64,000 bases of DNA from NCBI GenBank assembly GCA_051294375.1, contig CM119270.1, positions 5,784,771 through 5,848,770 on the forward strand, given 5' to 3'. The notes under the pieces are model-generated. The model was not told where the DNA came from. It worked only from the letters and a program-made list of their open reading frames with translations, and ran no database searches. Both the position numbers and the translations under genes were made by a program. Positions 11,236 through 20,967 of this stretch are shown here, piece by piece; positions within the stretch are counted from its first letter, which is position 1; the number at the start of each line of letters is the position of its first letter. This DNA is from Paraspadella gotoi. Lineage: Eukaryota; Chaetognatha.

Positions 11236-12270
11236 GTAATGGGGAGGGTCAACAGCGATATGGACAATTTGCAATAAATTACGATAGAGTTTAGAATTAA
11301 GAGTTAACAATTTTTTTTTCTTTTAAAAATCACTATTAAGATAGAGTGCCTTGGCTATATAACGTATAGTTTATAAAGTTACAAGCTCGTAAACGATGAG
11401 CAATTCCTTTTTTTCTCAGCTGTGATCTTGACGTAGTAAACAACGATGAAAAATTTAAAAATTTAAAAATAATAGCTATAAATTTTTTTTTAGATTCTCC
11501 CCAGATGTGTCTTTCAATTAAGTAATAAACTACTTTTTTCAATATACTTATAACTTTTATCGAATGCTAAATTTGAGGCGATATATCTGTTTATCTCATA
11601 GGAACCGCCATGACGAAGGTTCCATCGCGTTTAATTTTTTATCTCTGACGTCACATTTCTTATTCTTGTGATATTGTCGTCACTTAGTCATTTTTTATCT
11701 GTTATGTAAAGATACGATCTCAACGAAGAAAAATGGGAAAACTAAAAAAAGTGTTAAGATAGTAAGATAGTTGGATAGTAAGATAGTTAAGATAGTATAC
11801 TATCTTAACATTTTAGCCTACGAGTAGGCTCATTGTTGGCGGATGAAGTTCGTTATGATTTCGGCGAAGGTTGACAAAATTTGTAAAAGTAAAGTCGAGT
11901 GGGCGTTTACCTCGAAAGTCGATTGCGAAAAATGTCACGAAAAATGAGGAAAAATAACCCCCTTTTTAAAAAAGATTTGAGAGAAAGAGAGAAAGAGAGA
12001 AAGAGAGAGAGTACAGAGAGTACAGAGAGTACAGAACGAGCGAAAACGTGAAATTATTTAATTACGATTTCTGAGGGCGACCTTTTTTTCTTTCTTTTTT
12101 TTTTTCTTCTTGTCAAATTGTCGATCAAAAAAATGTGAATGACATACGACCGAACGAAGGGGAAAAAATATGAAGGACAAAAGTGGGACAAGCTGGGAAC
12201 GTACAATTACGTTATTTATCATTTAGAAGAATTTTAAGTCTTTTTTACGTATTTGGAATATTATTTCGCT
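11236..12270. other. AT-rich stretch without a recognised gene
   Basis: No supported exon. A short direct repeat of the word AAGATAGT lies near 11,755-11,805, and an impure GA tract lies at 11,980-12,030. Confidence 0.45.
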
Positions 12271-12399
12271 TCGTTTTTTTTATTTTAGGCAGATGCGGAG
12301 ATGACGGGCCGTTTGAAGAAAACGTGCTTTTCGACTTTTTAAGCTTTTAGACTTTAGCGACGAAACGACAGACAACTTTTGTAAACACGGTTGTCATTT

Positions 12400-12550
12400 T
12401 CAACTCCTACGGGGCGCGGTGGTTCGCCAGGCTCTCGAATAAACAACTGTTCCCCGCGTCGGACCGAGGGGGATATTTCGGGAGCCCGAGGTCGGCACAT
12501 TGTAGATCAATATGGCGCCTCGTCGATGATTCGAGACTCGAACGCGAAAA
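12400..12550. promoter_or_regulatory. CpG-rich, promoter-like patch
   Basis: About 150 bases are far richer in GC and CpG than the surroundings and contain CAATATGGCGCC, a YY1-like word typical of transcription starts. No TATA box is seen, and I cannot attach a gene with confidence. A short plus-strand frame behind an acceptor-like TTTTATTTTAG at 12,278-12,290 may be related. Confidence 0.3.
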
Positions 12551-12734
12551 CCTGGAGTATCTGAGGTTGAAAGAAATGGGAAGAAAGGGAAGAAGTTAGA
12601 GATGAGAAATGGAAAAAAAAAAGAATAAGGAAAGAAAGAAAATAAGGATAAAAGTTTAACTTTAAAGTAAGAGGGTGAAGAAAAAGAGAATATATTGTGG
12701 CGGTATATTCACACCGCCTCACGTCCACCATCCT

Positions 12735-12950
12735 TCAGCCAAATCCATTGGCTCAGAGGGGGAACACACCATCCCAGGCGTAGTGTTCCATCCACAGTCC
12801 TAACGACTTCCCTCTGCGTTGGCAAAGCGAGACCGTCCTAGGGTAACCGCGCCAGTGACTGGAGGCGTCACTGAGGGTCGGAAGCCCCCAAAGCCAACAG
12901 TGAGATGCCCCATCCCAATGGGCATCACAGGCAACCCGGCTGTTGCCATA
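12735..12950. other. GC-rich island, possible retroelement fragment
   Basis: A 215-bp block with clearly higher GC content sits abruptly in AT-rich DNA. The minus strand is open across it, with a Trp/His/Cys-rich translation that I do not recognise. A short inverted repeat, GGCGGT paired with ACCGCC, flanks it at about 12,698-12,722. Sharp edges and foreign composition suggest an inserted element, which is inference. Confidence 0.35.
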
Positions 12951-13970
12951 ATATAATATTATATATAATAAATCGTTAAAACAAATGTAAAAGAATTCAT
13001 TCGGATGGAAAGATAGGAAAATGGTCGATGAAATATTGAGATAAATATATAAACTGAAATTCGTAGATGATAAAACATTATTTACAAAAAAAAACGTTGA
13101 TTGTTCGACGCCGGTTACGATTTCCACTTATAAAGAATTGAAGTTTTCTAAAGGCTAGAATTGTAATCGCGAATCATTATCCACCACTCCTTTAATTTTG
13201 GAGGCTAAAGGTGGAAAATACCTGTTGCTTTAATTATTATATGATTAAATACAATCAAAATTAATATAAATTAATATAAATTAACTTAAAATGTTTTGCT
13301 TGTGCGTTTCAAAAAAAAAAAAATTTAAATAACTGGATGAATAAAATATTTTACTTTCAAACCGCGAGATTAAAAGAAAAAAGAAACAATATAATTGAAA
13401 ACAAATTCGGTCGATTAATCATTAAAAAATAAAGGAACCAAACGACTGTAGAACAAATGTCAATTTGCGATGAAGCGGAACACAGAATGAACATGGAAAA
13501 AGTCTTTCATTAAATTATTAATATTATAGTTTTAAATTTAAATAAAGTTTTTTTTTTCTGGTTAAAATCCGAGTCACGCACTTCTTCGTCATCCGAGGCC
13601 AAAAAATCCTCCAAACTGAGAAGAGATTTCCCTTTTGTTTGCAATCGACGCGATAAGCGATCGAAAAAAAAATCGATCTTTAAGGTCGGTTTAAGTTTCG
13701 TTGGGTTTGGTTAGTTTAGGGATAACGAGTTAAACGATTATTTAAATGCTCCTTTGGATTCGCGATCGAGTGTCTATTTGTCTCAGTGGTCTTAGTGGTC
13801 AAACAAATGTAGCAGCGGGCAAAGAAACCACAGTGGCGTGGTAACTGTGGAAAACTAACATAATTTTTATATTGGTTGTAGCAATTTCATAATTAACATA
13901 AACTAGTAATTTTGCAACTTTCGTAACAAGGTTAATTTGCAAATTTTCATATATATGGCTTTTTTATTTT
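12951..13970. other. AT-rich stretch without a recognised gene
   Basis: Nothing supported. At about 13,860-13,900 there is a short partial match to the dispersed repeat of 4.2 kb (the ATAATTTTTATATTGGTTGT portion). Confidence 0.4.
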
Positions 13971-13974
13971 GAGG

Positions 13975-13989
13975 AAAGAGAGAGAGAGA

Positions 13990-14080
<91 letters not shown>

Positions 14081-14098
14081 AAGAGAGTGAGAGAGAGA

Positions 14099-14129
<31 letters not shown>

Positions 14130-14130
14130 T
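13975..14130. repeat. (GA)n microsatellite
   Basis: About 155 bases of GA dinucleotides with several single-base breaks. Confidence 0.95.
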
Positions 14131-14980
14131 ATTTTTGTGTGTTCCGAATATATTCGTTATCTAAACTGAGGAAGAATCACATTTTATAGAAGATTAAAGT
14201 AAATAAAAAGTCAAAGAATTTTAAAGAGGAAAATAGAGACAGAATTATAGAAAAATATTGAAGTTTTAATGCAGATAGTAAAAAGGCAAAAAAAAGTACT
14301 GAAATAATAAATATAAAATGAGATCTGAAACATAAATTGGAAAAATAAAGCCAGAACAAAAATATTGAGAAATTTCAAAAATATTGAAAGACATATAATT
14401 AAAAAAGGAAAGGAAAATAAAGTTAAAAAGTAAAATTAACTTATGTATAGTAGAAAAAAGTAAAAAAGGTCCGTCAGATCATAAAAATTCACAATAAGGT
14501 AAAAATATAGTAAAATAAAGTAAAAATTGTAAAAAAAATAATATTTAGTTGGCCCTTCCGCAGATCAGAGTTGGTCTCTTTGAACGTCATTCGTGACGCA
14601 GACCAAGATTTTTTCTCTTCTTCTTTCGATTAAAAACTAAAAAGCGACAAAAATCGTTCGAAAGAAAAAATGATAAATAAAAAAAAAATAAACAAACAAA
14701 ACGTACTTTGTTAAAATAAATAGAAATCGATTGAAAGGAGTAAGAAATCCCCACGTCATTCGTAAATTTTAGTTAAATTAGTTTTTAGATTAGTTTTCAG
14801 ATTAATTTCTTTTATTTTCTTCTTTTTTTTTTGAGACAGAGAGACAGGGAGAGGCGGGGTTTCGAAATTTACACCCGCGAGTTTTGGTTCCTCGAAGTAA
14901 ACGGGGATTTGAAGAGACGAATTCTGCTCGAAGGGGCGGCGTCTCGCTCTCTGTCTTTCTCTCTCTTTCTTTTTTTATAG

Positions 14981-15004
14981 GCCTTAGCCGAAGAAGAAGG
15001 ATAA
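14981..15004 (+). CDS. Possible tiny terminal exon
   Basis: A good polypyrimidine tract and acceptor (TTTTTTTATAG) precede 24 bases reading ALAEEEG and a TAA stop. A coding-looking frame with a run of aromatic residues lies just upstream at about 14,870-14,960, but no convincing donor joins it. Evidence is thin. Confidence 0.2.
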   Translation, partial: ALAEEEG

Positions 15005-15665
15005 ATCAACAATTAACTATTATTGCCGGGGTAGAAAATTTTTAGATCTAGATGAGCAATACAATAATTTAAATATATTTTTTTTCTGTTAAAAAAGAAA
15101 AGAGAACAAAACTCACAAAAAGCGAAACGAAAAAATATGATAAGATAAACAGAAAAGTAAAAGAGAAAAACAGAATAAAAAGAACAAAACTAAAAAAAGT
15201 TTAAACATCCGAGAAAGGAAAAGAAAGCGAGAGGCTTGAAGGCATGGCTTGTAGAAAAAGAAAGAAAATACTTTGGTAAATATTAAAAAAAAAAAGCTGG
15301 GGCGTACAAACTTGTCTTGATAAAGAGAATATAAAAAAAAATGTAATATACCGGAGTCGTAATTTTTTTTTTTCTTCTGAATTTTTCAAAATGAAATACA
15401 CGTGCATGAAGAATAAATTTCTTAGGGTCCGAGTGTCGTTATTCCTCTAAGTCTCCAGTCATGCAAGGCAGATGTCGTATCCTTAATCCGTTGGTTTATC
15501 TATGTTAAAACTTTAAAAAATTATAAAAAAAATAGTTATAAGAAATTTAAGCGTTGATTTTGGACCGAGTCTATTTCATTACTCAAAATTTTTTTTGAAG
15601 AAACTTTTAGTTCTTTAAATTTCAGATTTTAGCGAAAAAATAACAGTAATCGAGCGATCGTTGAT

Positions 15666-15667
15666 AA

Positions 15668-15718
<51 letters not shown>

Positions 15719-15757
15719 AGAGAGGAGAGAGAGAGAGAGAGAGAAGAGAGAGAGAAG

Positions 15758-15807
<50 letters not shown>

Positions 15808-15808
15808 A
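15666..15808. repeat. (GA)n microsatellite
   Basis: GA dinucleotides with single-base breaks. Confidence 0.95.
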
Positions 15809-15919
15809 TAAGAAAAAGATTGGGAAGAAGTAAAAAATTTTAACTGGTTTGGCAAGAAATTTTATTGATTCCAAAATCTTTCAGATAAGTGAAATGTGTT
15901 ATCTTATTTTTTATGCAGT

Positions 15920-15923
<4 letters not shown>

Positions 15924-15977
<54 letters not shown>
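15924..15977. repeat. (CT)n microsatellite
   Basis: Uninterrupted CT dinucleotides of about 54 bases. Confidence 0.95.
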
Positions 15978-15980
<3 letters not shown>

Positions 15981-16334
15981 AGGTTTATTTCACTGTAATT
16001 ATGAAAAAAGCTGTTAGCCATTTAAAAATGATTGTATTGTGAAACGGTTATATAGTTAAATAGTTATTTTAATCACACTAAGCCACCCAGAGTCACAGGA
16101 TCGTACAGCAAACACAGTCAAACAAAATAAAATCAATTGTCCTATACTTTCAGTTTAAAAAAAGTCAAATTGACTTAAATTTAGGTTTAAGTTTATAAAA
16201 TGTGTAGTAATTTTTTTTGTATTTCGGGAGAAGTTGAGATTAGTGCGAAGGAGAAGATCAAACGAATTCAAATGAGACACAAAAAACTCCTTGGTCGAGA
16301 ATTAATGCTTATGCCTGGCGGAAAAGAGGATTGG

Positions 16335-16335
<1 letters not shown>

Positions 16336-16405
<70 letters not shown>

Positions 16406-16432
16406 AGAGAGAGAGAGAGAGAGAGAGAGATG
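16336..16432. repeat. (GA)n microsatellite
   Basis: GA dinucleotides with one GAAG break. Confidence 0.95.
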
Positions 16433-16750
16433 AGAGCGTAAGTAGGGTGATCTAAGAAAAGAAGTGAAGAAATCACGAATTCAATGAAAAATGTAACGTG
16501 ATAAGTTGTACGTCAGAATTGTAAAAGTATCAAGCTCAAAGATGGCCTTTATTTATGTTATATAAATAGAAGAACCAAACAAAAACTTATATGCATTTGT
16601 TTCGGCATTTTTTGTGTCAAAAACAAACACTAAATTTTACTTCAAATATTTATCAAAGTTTTCTGTCATTTTGTTTTTGTCTCCGCAGCTAACGACTCTC
16701 ACGGAAGTTCTCGTGACTATGAAGAAACAAAACAACGGCAGAAAATAGTT

Positions 16751-16812
16751 GAGAACGTTTCCAGTTTTCTTTGTCCAAATTTTAATAAAATTTGGACAAA
16801 GAAAACTGGAAA
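16751..16812. repeat. Perfect inverted repeat (hairpin)
   Basis: CCAGTTTTCTTTGTCCAAAT is followed within a few bases by its reverse complement (ATTTGGACAAAGAAAACTGG), giving a stem of about 20 bp with a loop of about 10. No gene or transposon terminus is evident nearby. Confidence 0.8.
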
Positions 16813-16977
16813 TTGAGGCAATAATTCTCATTTCTTTCGGCCGGTCGTGTTTTTATTTTGTAAGAAAAAATTAACCTTAGATTTTCCGAAAGAGAGACTT
16901 CAATATTTTTTTTTAAATCTAACGTAAAAATTTATAAAACATTTAGAAATTAAAGCGAAGAAATTTCCTGTTCGGTT

Positions 16978-16987
16978 TGTCTGTCTG

Positions 16988-17022
<35 letters not shown>

Positions 17023-17023
17023 G

Positions 17024-17065
<42 letters not shown>

Positions 17066-17145
17066 TTTCCTTCTTTCTTTCTTTATTTCTTTTTTTCTTT
17101 CTTTCTTTCTTTTTTTCTTTCTTTCTTTCTTTTTCTTTTTTTTTC
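16978..17145. repeat. (CTTT)n microsatellite
   Basis: TTTC/CTTT tetranucleotides run for about 165 bases with CTGT variants. Confidence 0.95.
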
Positions 17146-17399
17146 GTTCTTTCTATTTTGTTTATTGACTTTTTGTCTCCTTGTTTGACGGTCCATTTAA
17201 TGGAAGATAACAAACTTCTTCATAATCACTGGAGGCAAATATTGACGCTCTTGATAAAAAAAAAATTATTCTTGAAGGTTTTCTAATCTTAATACGTATA
17301 ATAGAAAAACAAATTTAAAAATATTGTCAATAAAAATAAACTAAACAACATCATACTTCGTATTCCATTCTTTTTGATTGTTATTGGTTAACGATTAAT

Positions 17400-17925
17400 G
17401 TAATATCACAAAGATATCAGTAAGGATAACAACAACGATATCGATAAGGATAACAACAACCACGTCAAGGAATACGAAATAAAATGAAAACGCCTGAAGA
17501 TAAGAAGAAGACGACGATAACAACGACGACAACCCGACCGGGACAATAACCAGTTCAATAACCAGGACAATAAACAGGACAATAACCAGGACCCCGTGAT
17601 AACCATGAGGTTTTAAGCTTTATGAAGTGGATAATTACAACGAAGACAACGACTTTCTCAAACACCAACAAAATTACGCCAATACAATTCGGATGACAAC
17701 TTCGAGTCAAAAGATCGACGACAAAGAAGACGATGACAACGAAACGGACGACGAAAATTACGTCATTGACAGAGACGAAGAACATAACAAGGAAGACGTC
17801 CTCGATGTCATAACGCCTAAGGGCAAAGATGACACCGACAACGATAACAACGACGTCGATGACGTCGACGACGTTCACCCTTACGCCGTCGTCGTCGTCG
17901 TCGTCGGCCGCTCAGAAAACTAAAA
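17400..17925. other. Imperfect ACA/GAC/GAT triplet region
   Basis: The plus strand is a degenerate mixture of AAC, GAC and GAT triplets, including several near-copies of AATAACCAGGACAATAA at about 17,545-17,600. The 98-codon acidic frame at 17,627-17,923 follows the triplet bias and I do not regard it as a gene. Confidence 0.55.
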
Positions 17926-18039
17926 GGGTCGACGCAAAGTCTTCAGTCTTCATCTTTCGATTTCTGCTCGAGGGAAAAATATCCACGAAGATTTTTTTAG
18001 AGGCGTTGTAGCAAGAGTAGATTGTCTCGCTCTCCCTCG

Positions 18040-18091
18040 GGCGTCTCTCTCTCTCTCTCTCTCTCTNNNNNNNNNNNNNNNNNNNNNNNNN

Positions 18092-18138
<47 letters not shown>

Positions 18139-18148
18139 CTCTCTCTCA
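18040..18148. repeat. (CT)n tract containing a 25-N gap
   Basis: CT dinucleotides flank the gap at 18,067-18,091. Copy A1 of the duplicated locus begins just after it. Confidence 0.9.
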
Positions 18149-18159
18149 TTCCGCGTCCT

Positions 18160-18240
18160 CGCACTCTCGCCAAATTTGGCGCCTCTGGATTCACCGGAAG
18201 TGGCACGCCCTCCAATCACAAACAAGATGGCGACGTCCTT
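18160..18240. promoter_or_regulatory. Promoter-like motif cluster (copy A1)
   Basis: Within 80 bases there are an E2F-like palindrome GCCAAATTTGGCGCC, an ETS-type CACCGGAAGTG, a CCAAT word and a YY1-type CAAGATGGCGAC. This dense set of start-site motifs marks a likely promoter. Its direction is uncertain. The same cluster is at about 30,210-30,290 in copy A2. Confidence 0.5.
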
Positions 18241-18301
18241 GCCCAAGGAGTAGAGAGAGAGAGTGAAAGAGAGAGAGAGAGAGAGCATCTGGCGAACTTA
18301 C

Positions 18302-18329
18302 CGTATGGAATCCGAAATTCCGAACTCAT
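18302..18329 (-). CDS. Candidate first coding exon, copy A1
   Basis: On minus, an ATG with an A-rich leader starts MSSEFRIPY and ends in phase 1 at a near-consensus donor GTAAGTT. An inverted CCAAT word (ATTGGCCAAG) lies about 80 bases upstream. Sequence and donor are unchanged in copy A2 (30,343-30,370). I could not find the next exon, because the flank to the left enters a CT tract and a gap. I do not recognise the peptide. Confidence 0.35.
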
Positions 18330-18937
18330 TTTTTTCCTTCCGTTCGCCACAATCAGTTTATCCAGGTTTTCACTGTTCACACCCTTTCACCCTTCAATTC
18401 ACGCTTGGCCAATGACCACTCCTAATTCAAAGTCTCAATCAGTGAAACGAATTTAATCTTCATTCCGCCGGATCTTTCTTTCCTTTCCGCCTCCCCAACA
18501 AAAAAAAGAGCTACAATTGTTTTCTCTTTTTTTGCTTGATTTTTGTCACAAATAAATTTTTGAAAGACTTTTCTAAATATACGTGTATTATTTATCATAA
18601 TACTTATATGTTGTGTCGTTAGTTTTAAAACGGCATATCCCGTTGTGCAGTGAAGAAAGTGTTGCAAAAACGGATTAGATCACAACGAGTAGGATTACAT
18701 TCACCATTTTGAATAATTTCGCAGTAAAATTAACTAGAATTATTGCAAAAAACTATGAATAAATTGTGTAATATATTTAAAAGGGCAACCGCGGACTATT
18801 GGCAACCAGCGAATTATTATTATTATTTTTTTTTTTATGATCAGCGCAATAAATCGCGGGCAACGACCTGACCAAGTTCGCACCTACCGTAACTTACCTA
18901 ATCTCTCAATCTTGTTTTTTGCTCGGGCCAATGAGAA

Positions 18938-18986
18938 CAAATGACTTTTCAAGTCTTTTTTTCTGTCTGGGGGCATAGAGGGAAGC

Positions 18987-19051
<65 letters not shown>

Positions 19052-19125
19052 GAGAGAGAGAGAGAGAGAGGAGAGAACAAAATGACTTTTCAAGACTTTT
19101 TTCTGTCTGGGGGCATAGAGGGGAA
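18938..19125. repeat. Duplicated acceptor-like segment with (GA)n, copy A1
   Basis: A segment of about 45 bases (AATGACTTTTCAAG ... CTGTCTGGGGGCATAGAGG) occurs at about 18,938 and again at about 19,080, each followed by a GA tract. Read on minus, each copy is a long CT tract, CCCCCAG and the start of an exon-like stretch. The left copy continues to a consensus donor GTAAGTTACGG near 18,900. Copy A2 has the same arrangement at 30,980 and 31,131. Confidence 0.6.
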
Positions 19126-19301
19126 GCAGAGAGAAGAGAGAGAGAGAGAGAGAGAAGAGAGAGAGAGAAGAGAGAGAGAAGAGAGAGAGAGAGAGCGAGA
19201 GAGAGACGACAAGCTGGTCACCAAAAGTCGTCGCGATGTTAACGACGACGACGAAGATGACGACGACGACGACGACATCAAGGAAAGATTAACGCCTTTA
19301 A

Positions 19302-19370
19302 TCACGTGACAGGCCGATTACGCGATCCCATTGGTTCGGAAAACGAGAGTCCAACCAGCGGATCACGTGA
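19302..19370. promoter_or_regulatory. Paired TCACGTGA E-boxes with a CCAAT box, copy A1
   Basis: Two identical palindromes TCACGTGA lie at 19,302-19,309 and 19,363-19,370 with an inverted CCAAT word (CCCATTGGTT) between them, in GC-rich sequence. CACGTG E-boxes bind bHLH-zip factors such as USF, Myc/Max or MITF/TFE relatives. The conserved copy in A2 is at 31,376-31,444. The likely target is the minus-strand transcript to the left, which is inference. Confidence 0.55.
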
Positions 19371-19419
19371 TCGGAATCGCCCCGCGGCCCCGCGAAAAAA
19401 ACAAAGGAGCATCTGCGGT

Positions 19420-20400
19420 TGGGAGACGAAATCGACTCAATAAAAACGAGAATGAAAAAAGTGAAGAGAAAGGGAGGCCAGTTTTAGGGGGAGAGTCACC
19501 TCAATAAATCCATATATGAGTATGATTGAATATCAAATAAATTAATAGAACCTATGCGTCAAAGGAACGAATAATTTAATGATTGGTTTATTTTATTAAT
19601 CAATCAATTACTCAATCGATCGACCTAAATCAATTAATCGATCAAATATGCATATTGAATGAATGGTTTTACATGTACAAATATACATTTATAAAGCGTA
19701 AAAGCAAGCTAATAACTAATAACTAATAACTACCCATTCCTTAAGCCCTTCTCCCATCAGCCCCAGTTTCTTCTACTCTCCCATCACCCCATTCTCTCTC
19801 CCTCTCTCCCTTCACCCCTCTCTCCTTCTCTCCCTCTCATTTCCTTCTCCTTTTTCTCTTCTTCTTTTTCTTTTTTTTTTCCCACTGAAAAAAACTTCCG
19901 TTTCTCGTCCTCGAACTAAAAAATCAACGAAGTTTTCGGCGCAAAAAAAATTGCGATTGGCGTCGTTTTCGTTGTTGTCGTCGTCGTCGTCGTCGTTGCT
20001 TCTTCTTAGATGCGGTTACCACAATTTTCGTTCTCGTCTTCATCTGATCATCATCTCAACATCTTCGTCGTCTTCATATATCCAGAGGCCATTGTCGTCA
20101 TCGTCATCGTCGGACGGTTGCATTTTACAAATTATGAAATGACAGCATCTTTTATTTCAATGATAGGTTTCTGTCAAAAATTGAAATATTGCTCTTCGTC
20201 TTTGTCATAGCTTTCGAGTCATAGTTTTTGTCGTATTCGTTGACATTGTCCTCTTCGTTTTGTCATTGTTTTGTCGTATTCGTTGACATGCCCGCTTCGT
20301 CTTTGTCATTGTTTTCTCGTCATTTTCTTACCAAACTCATCGGCCTCATCGAAGTCGCCATCTTGCTTACCTCTCTCGCTCAATCCGTCGTCGTCGCGTC
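19420..20400. other. Intergenic region upstream of the neuropeptide gene, copy A1
   Basis: AT-rich and repeated-word sequence (ATCAATTA, TAATAACTAATAAC), then a CT-rich stretch (19,740-19,870) and a (GTC)n patch near 19,975-19,996. GTC triplet bias produces the Ser-rich frames here, so they are not called. Confidence 0.5.
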
Positions 20401-20431
20401 GCGGCCTGCCTGCCGCGGACAAGACGGAGGA

Positions 20432-20438
20432 TATAAAA
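20432..20438 (+). promoter_or_regulatory. TATA box of the orcokinin-like gene, copy A1
   Basis: TATAAAAGG stands about 535 bases before the predicted start codon, in an otherwise GC-rich stretch. The matching box in copy A2 is at 32,538-32,544. Transcription should start about 30 bases downstream, just before the 13-bp tandem repeats. Confidence 0.6.
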
Positions 20439-20470
20439 GGCGAGTCGCTCGCCTTTTTCCGTTCGCGTCG

Positions 20471-20546
20471 CAGTCAGCGTTGATCTCAGCGTTGATTCGT
20501 CAGCGTTGATCGTCGGCGTTGATCGTCAGCGTTTGATCGTCAGCGT
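20471..20546 (+). repeat. 13-bp tandem repeats in the predicted leader, copy A1
   Basis: The unit GCGTTGATCGTCA occurs about six times in tandem, directly after the TATA box. Copy A2 has purer units at 32,575-32,651. Confidence 0.8.
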
Positions 20547-20777
20547 TATAATTTCGTTGCTGTCTTTAATCTAGTTTCACATAAACCGACCAAATTTTAA
20601 TACGAGTCTGTGACCTTTAACGAAGTCTCGGTGTAAGATTTTCTTCACCTTAAACGAAATTCTTTTTTTGTTATTGATCGATTTGTATCACTTAAATCGG
20701 AGCGATATGAAATATATAATCAAATCTTGAGTTTACTACTTTATGCTAGAGGTAGAAAATGAATTGTTTGTTAACAT

Positions 20778-20809
20778 ACAACGACTTTATATTATAAAAA
20801 GTCGTTGTA
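20778..20809 (+). repeat. 11-bp hairpin in the predicted 5' leader or intron, copy A1
   Basis: ACAACGACTTT and its reverse complement AAAGTCGTTGT are separated by about 9 bases of AT. It is identical in copy A2 at 32,883-32,913. Confidence 0.75.
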
Positions 20810-20967
20810 TTCAACCTCAAACAAATAACTCAACGAAACGAAAAGAAAACAAACAATGTCTACTTAATACTAGTGCTTTTCTAAATTATCAAGTTTTCGA
20901 TTCTCTTCCGTGAATTTAATTTTTTTTATTGATTTTTTTTATTTTTCATTCGAAAACGAAAGAACAA

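Noticed and set aside
17627-17923. 98-codon acidic frame
   Set aside because: It follows AAC/GAC triplet bias, has no domain and is bounded by other triplet repeats.
18000-18245. Minus frame reading GKDVAILFVIGGRATSGE next to the MSSEFRIPY exon
   Set aside because: No acceptor joins it in phase, and the stretch is better explained by promoter motifs.
18905-18968. Minus frame FVLIGPSKK resembling a guanylate-kinase P-loop
   Set aside because: It lacks the GxGK core, the frame depends on an A homopolymer that differs between copies, and it stops at once.
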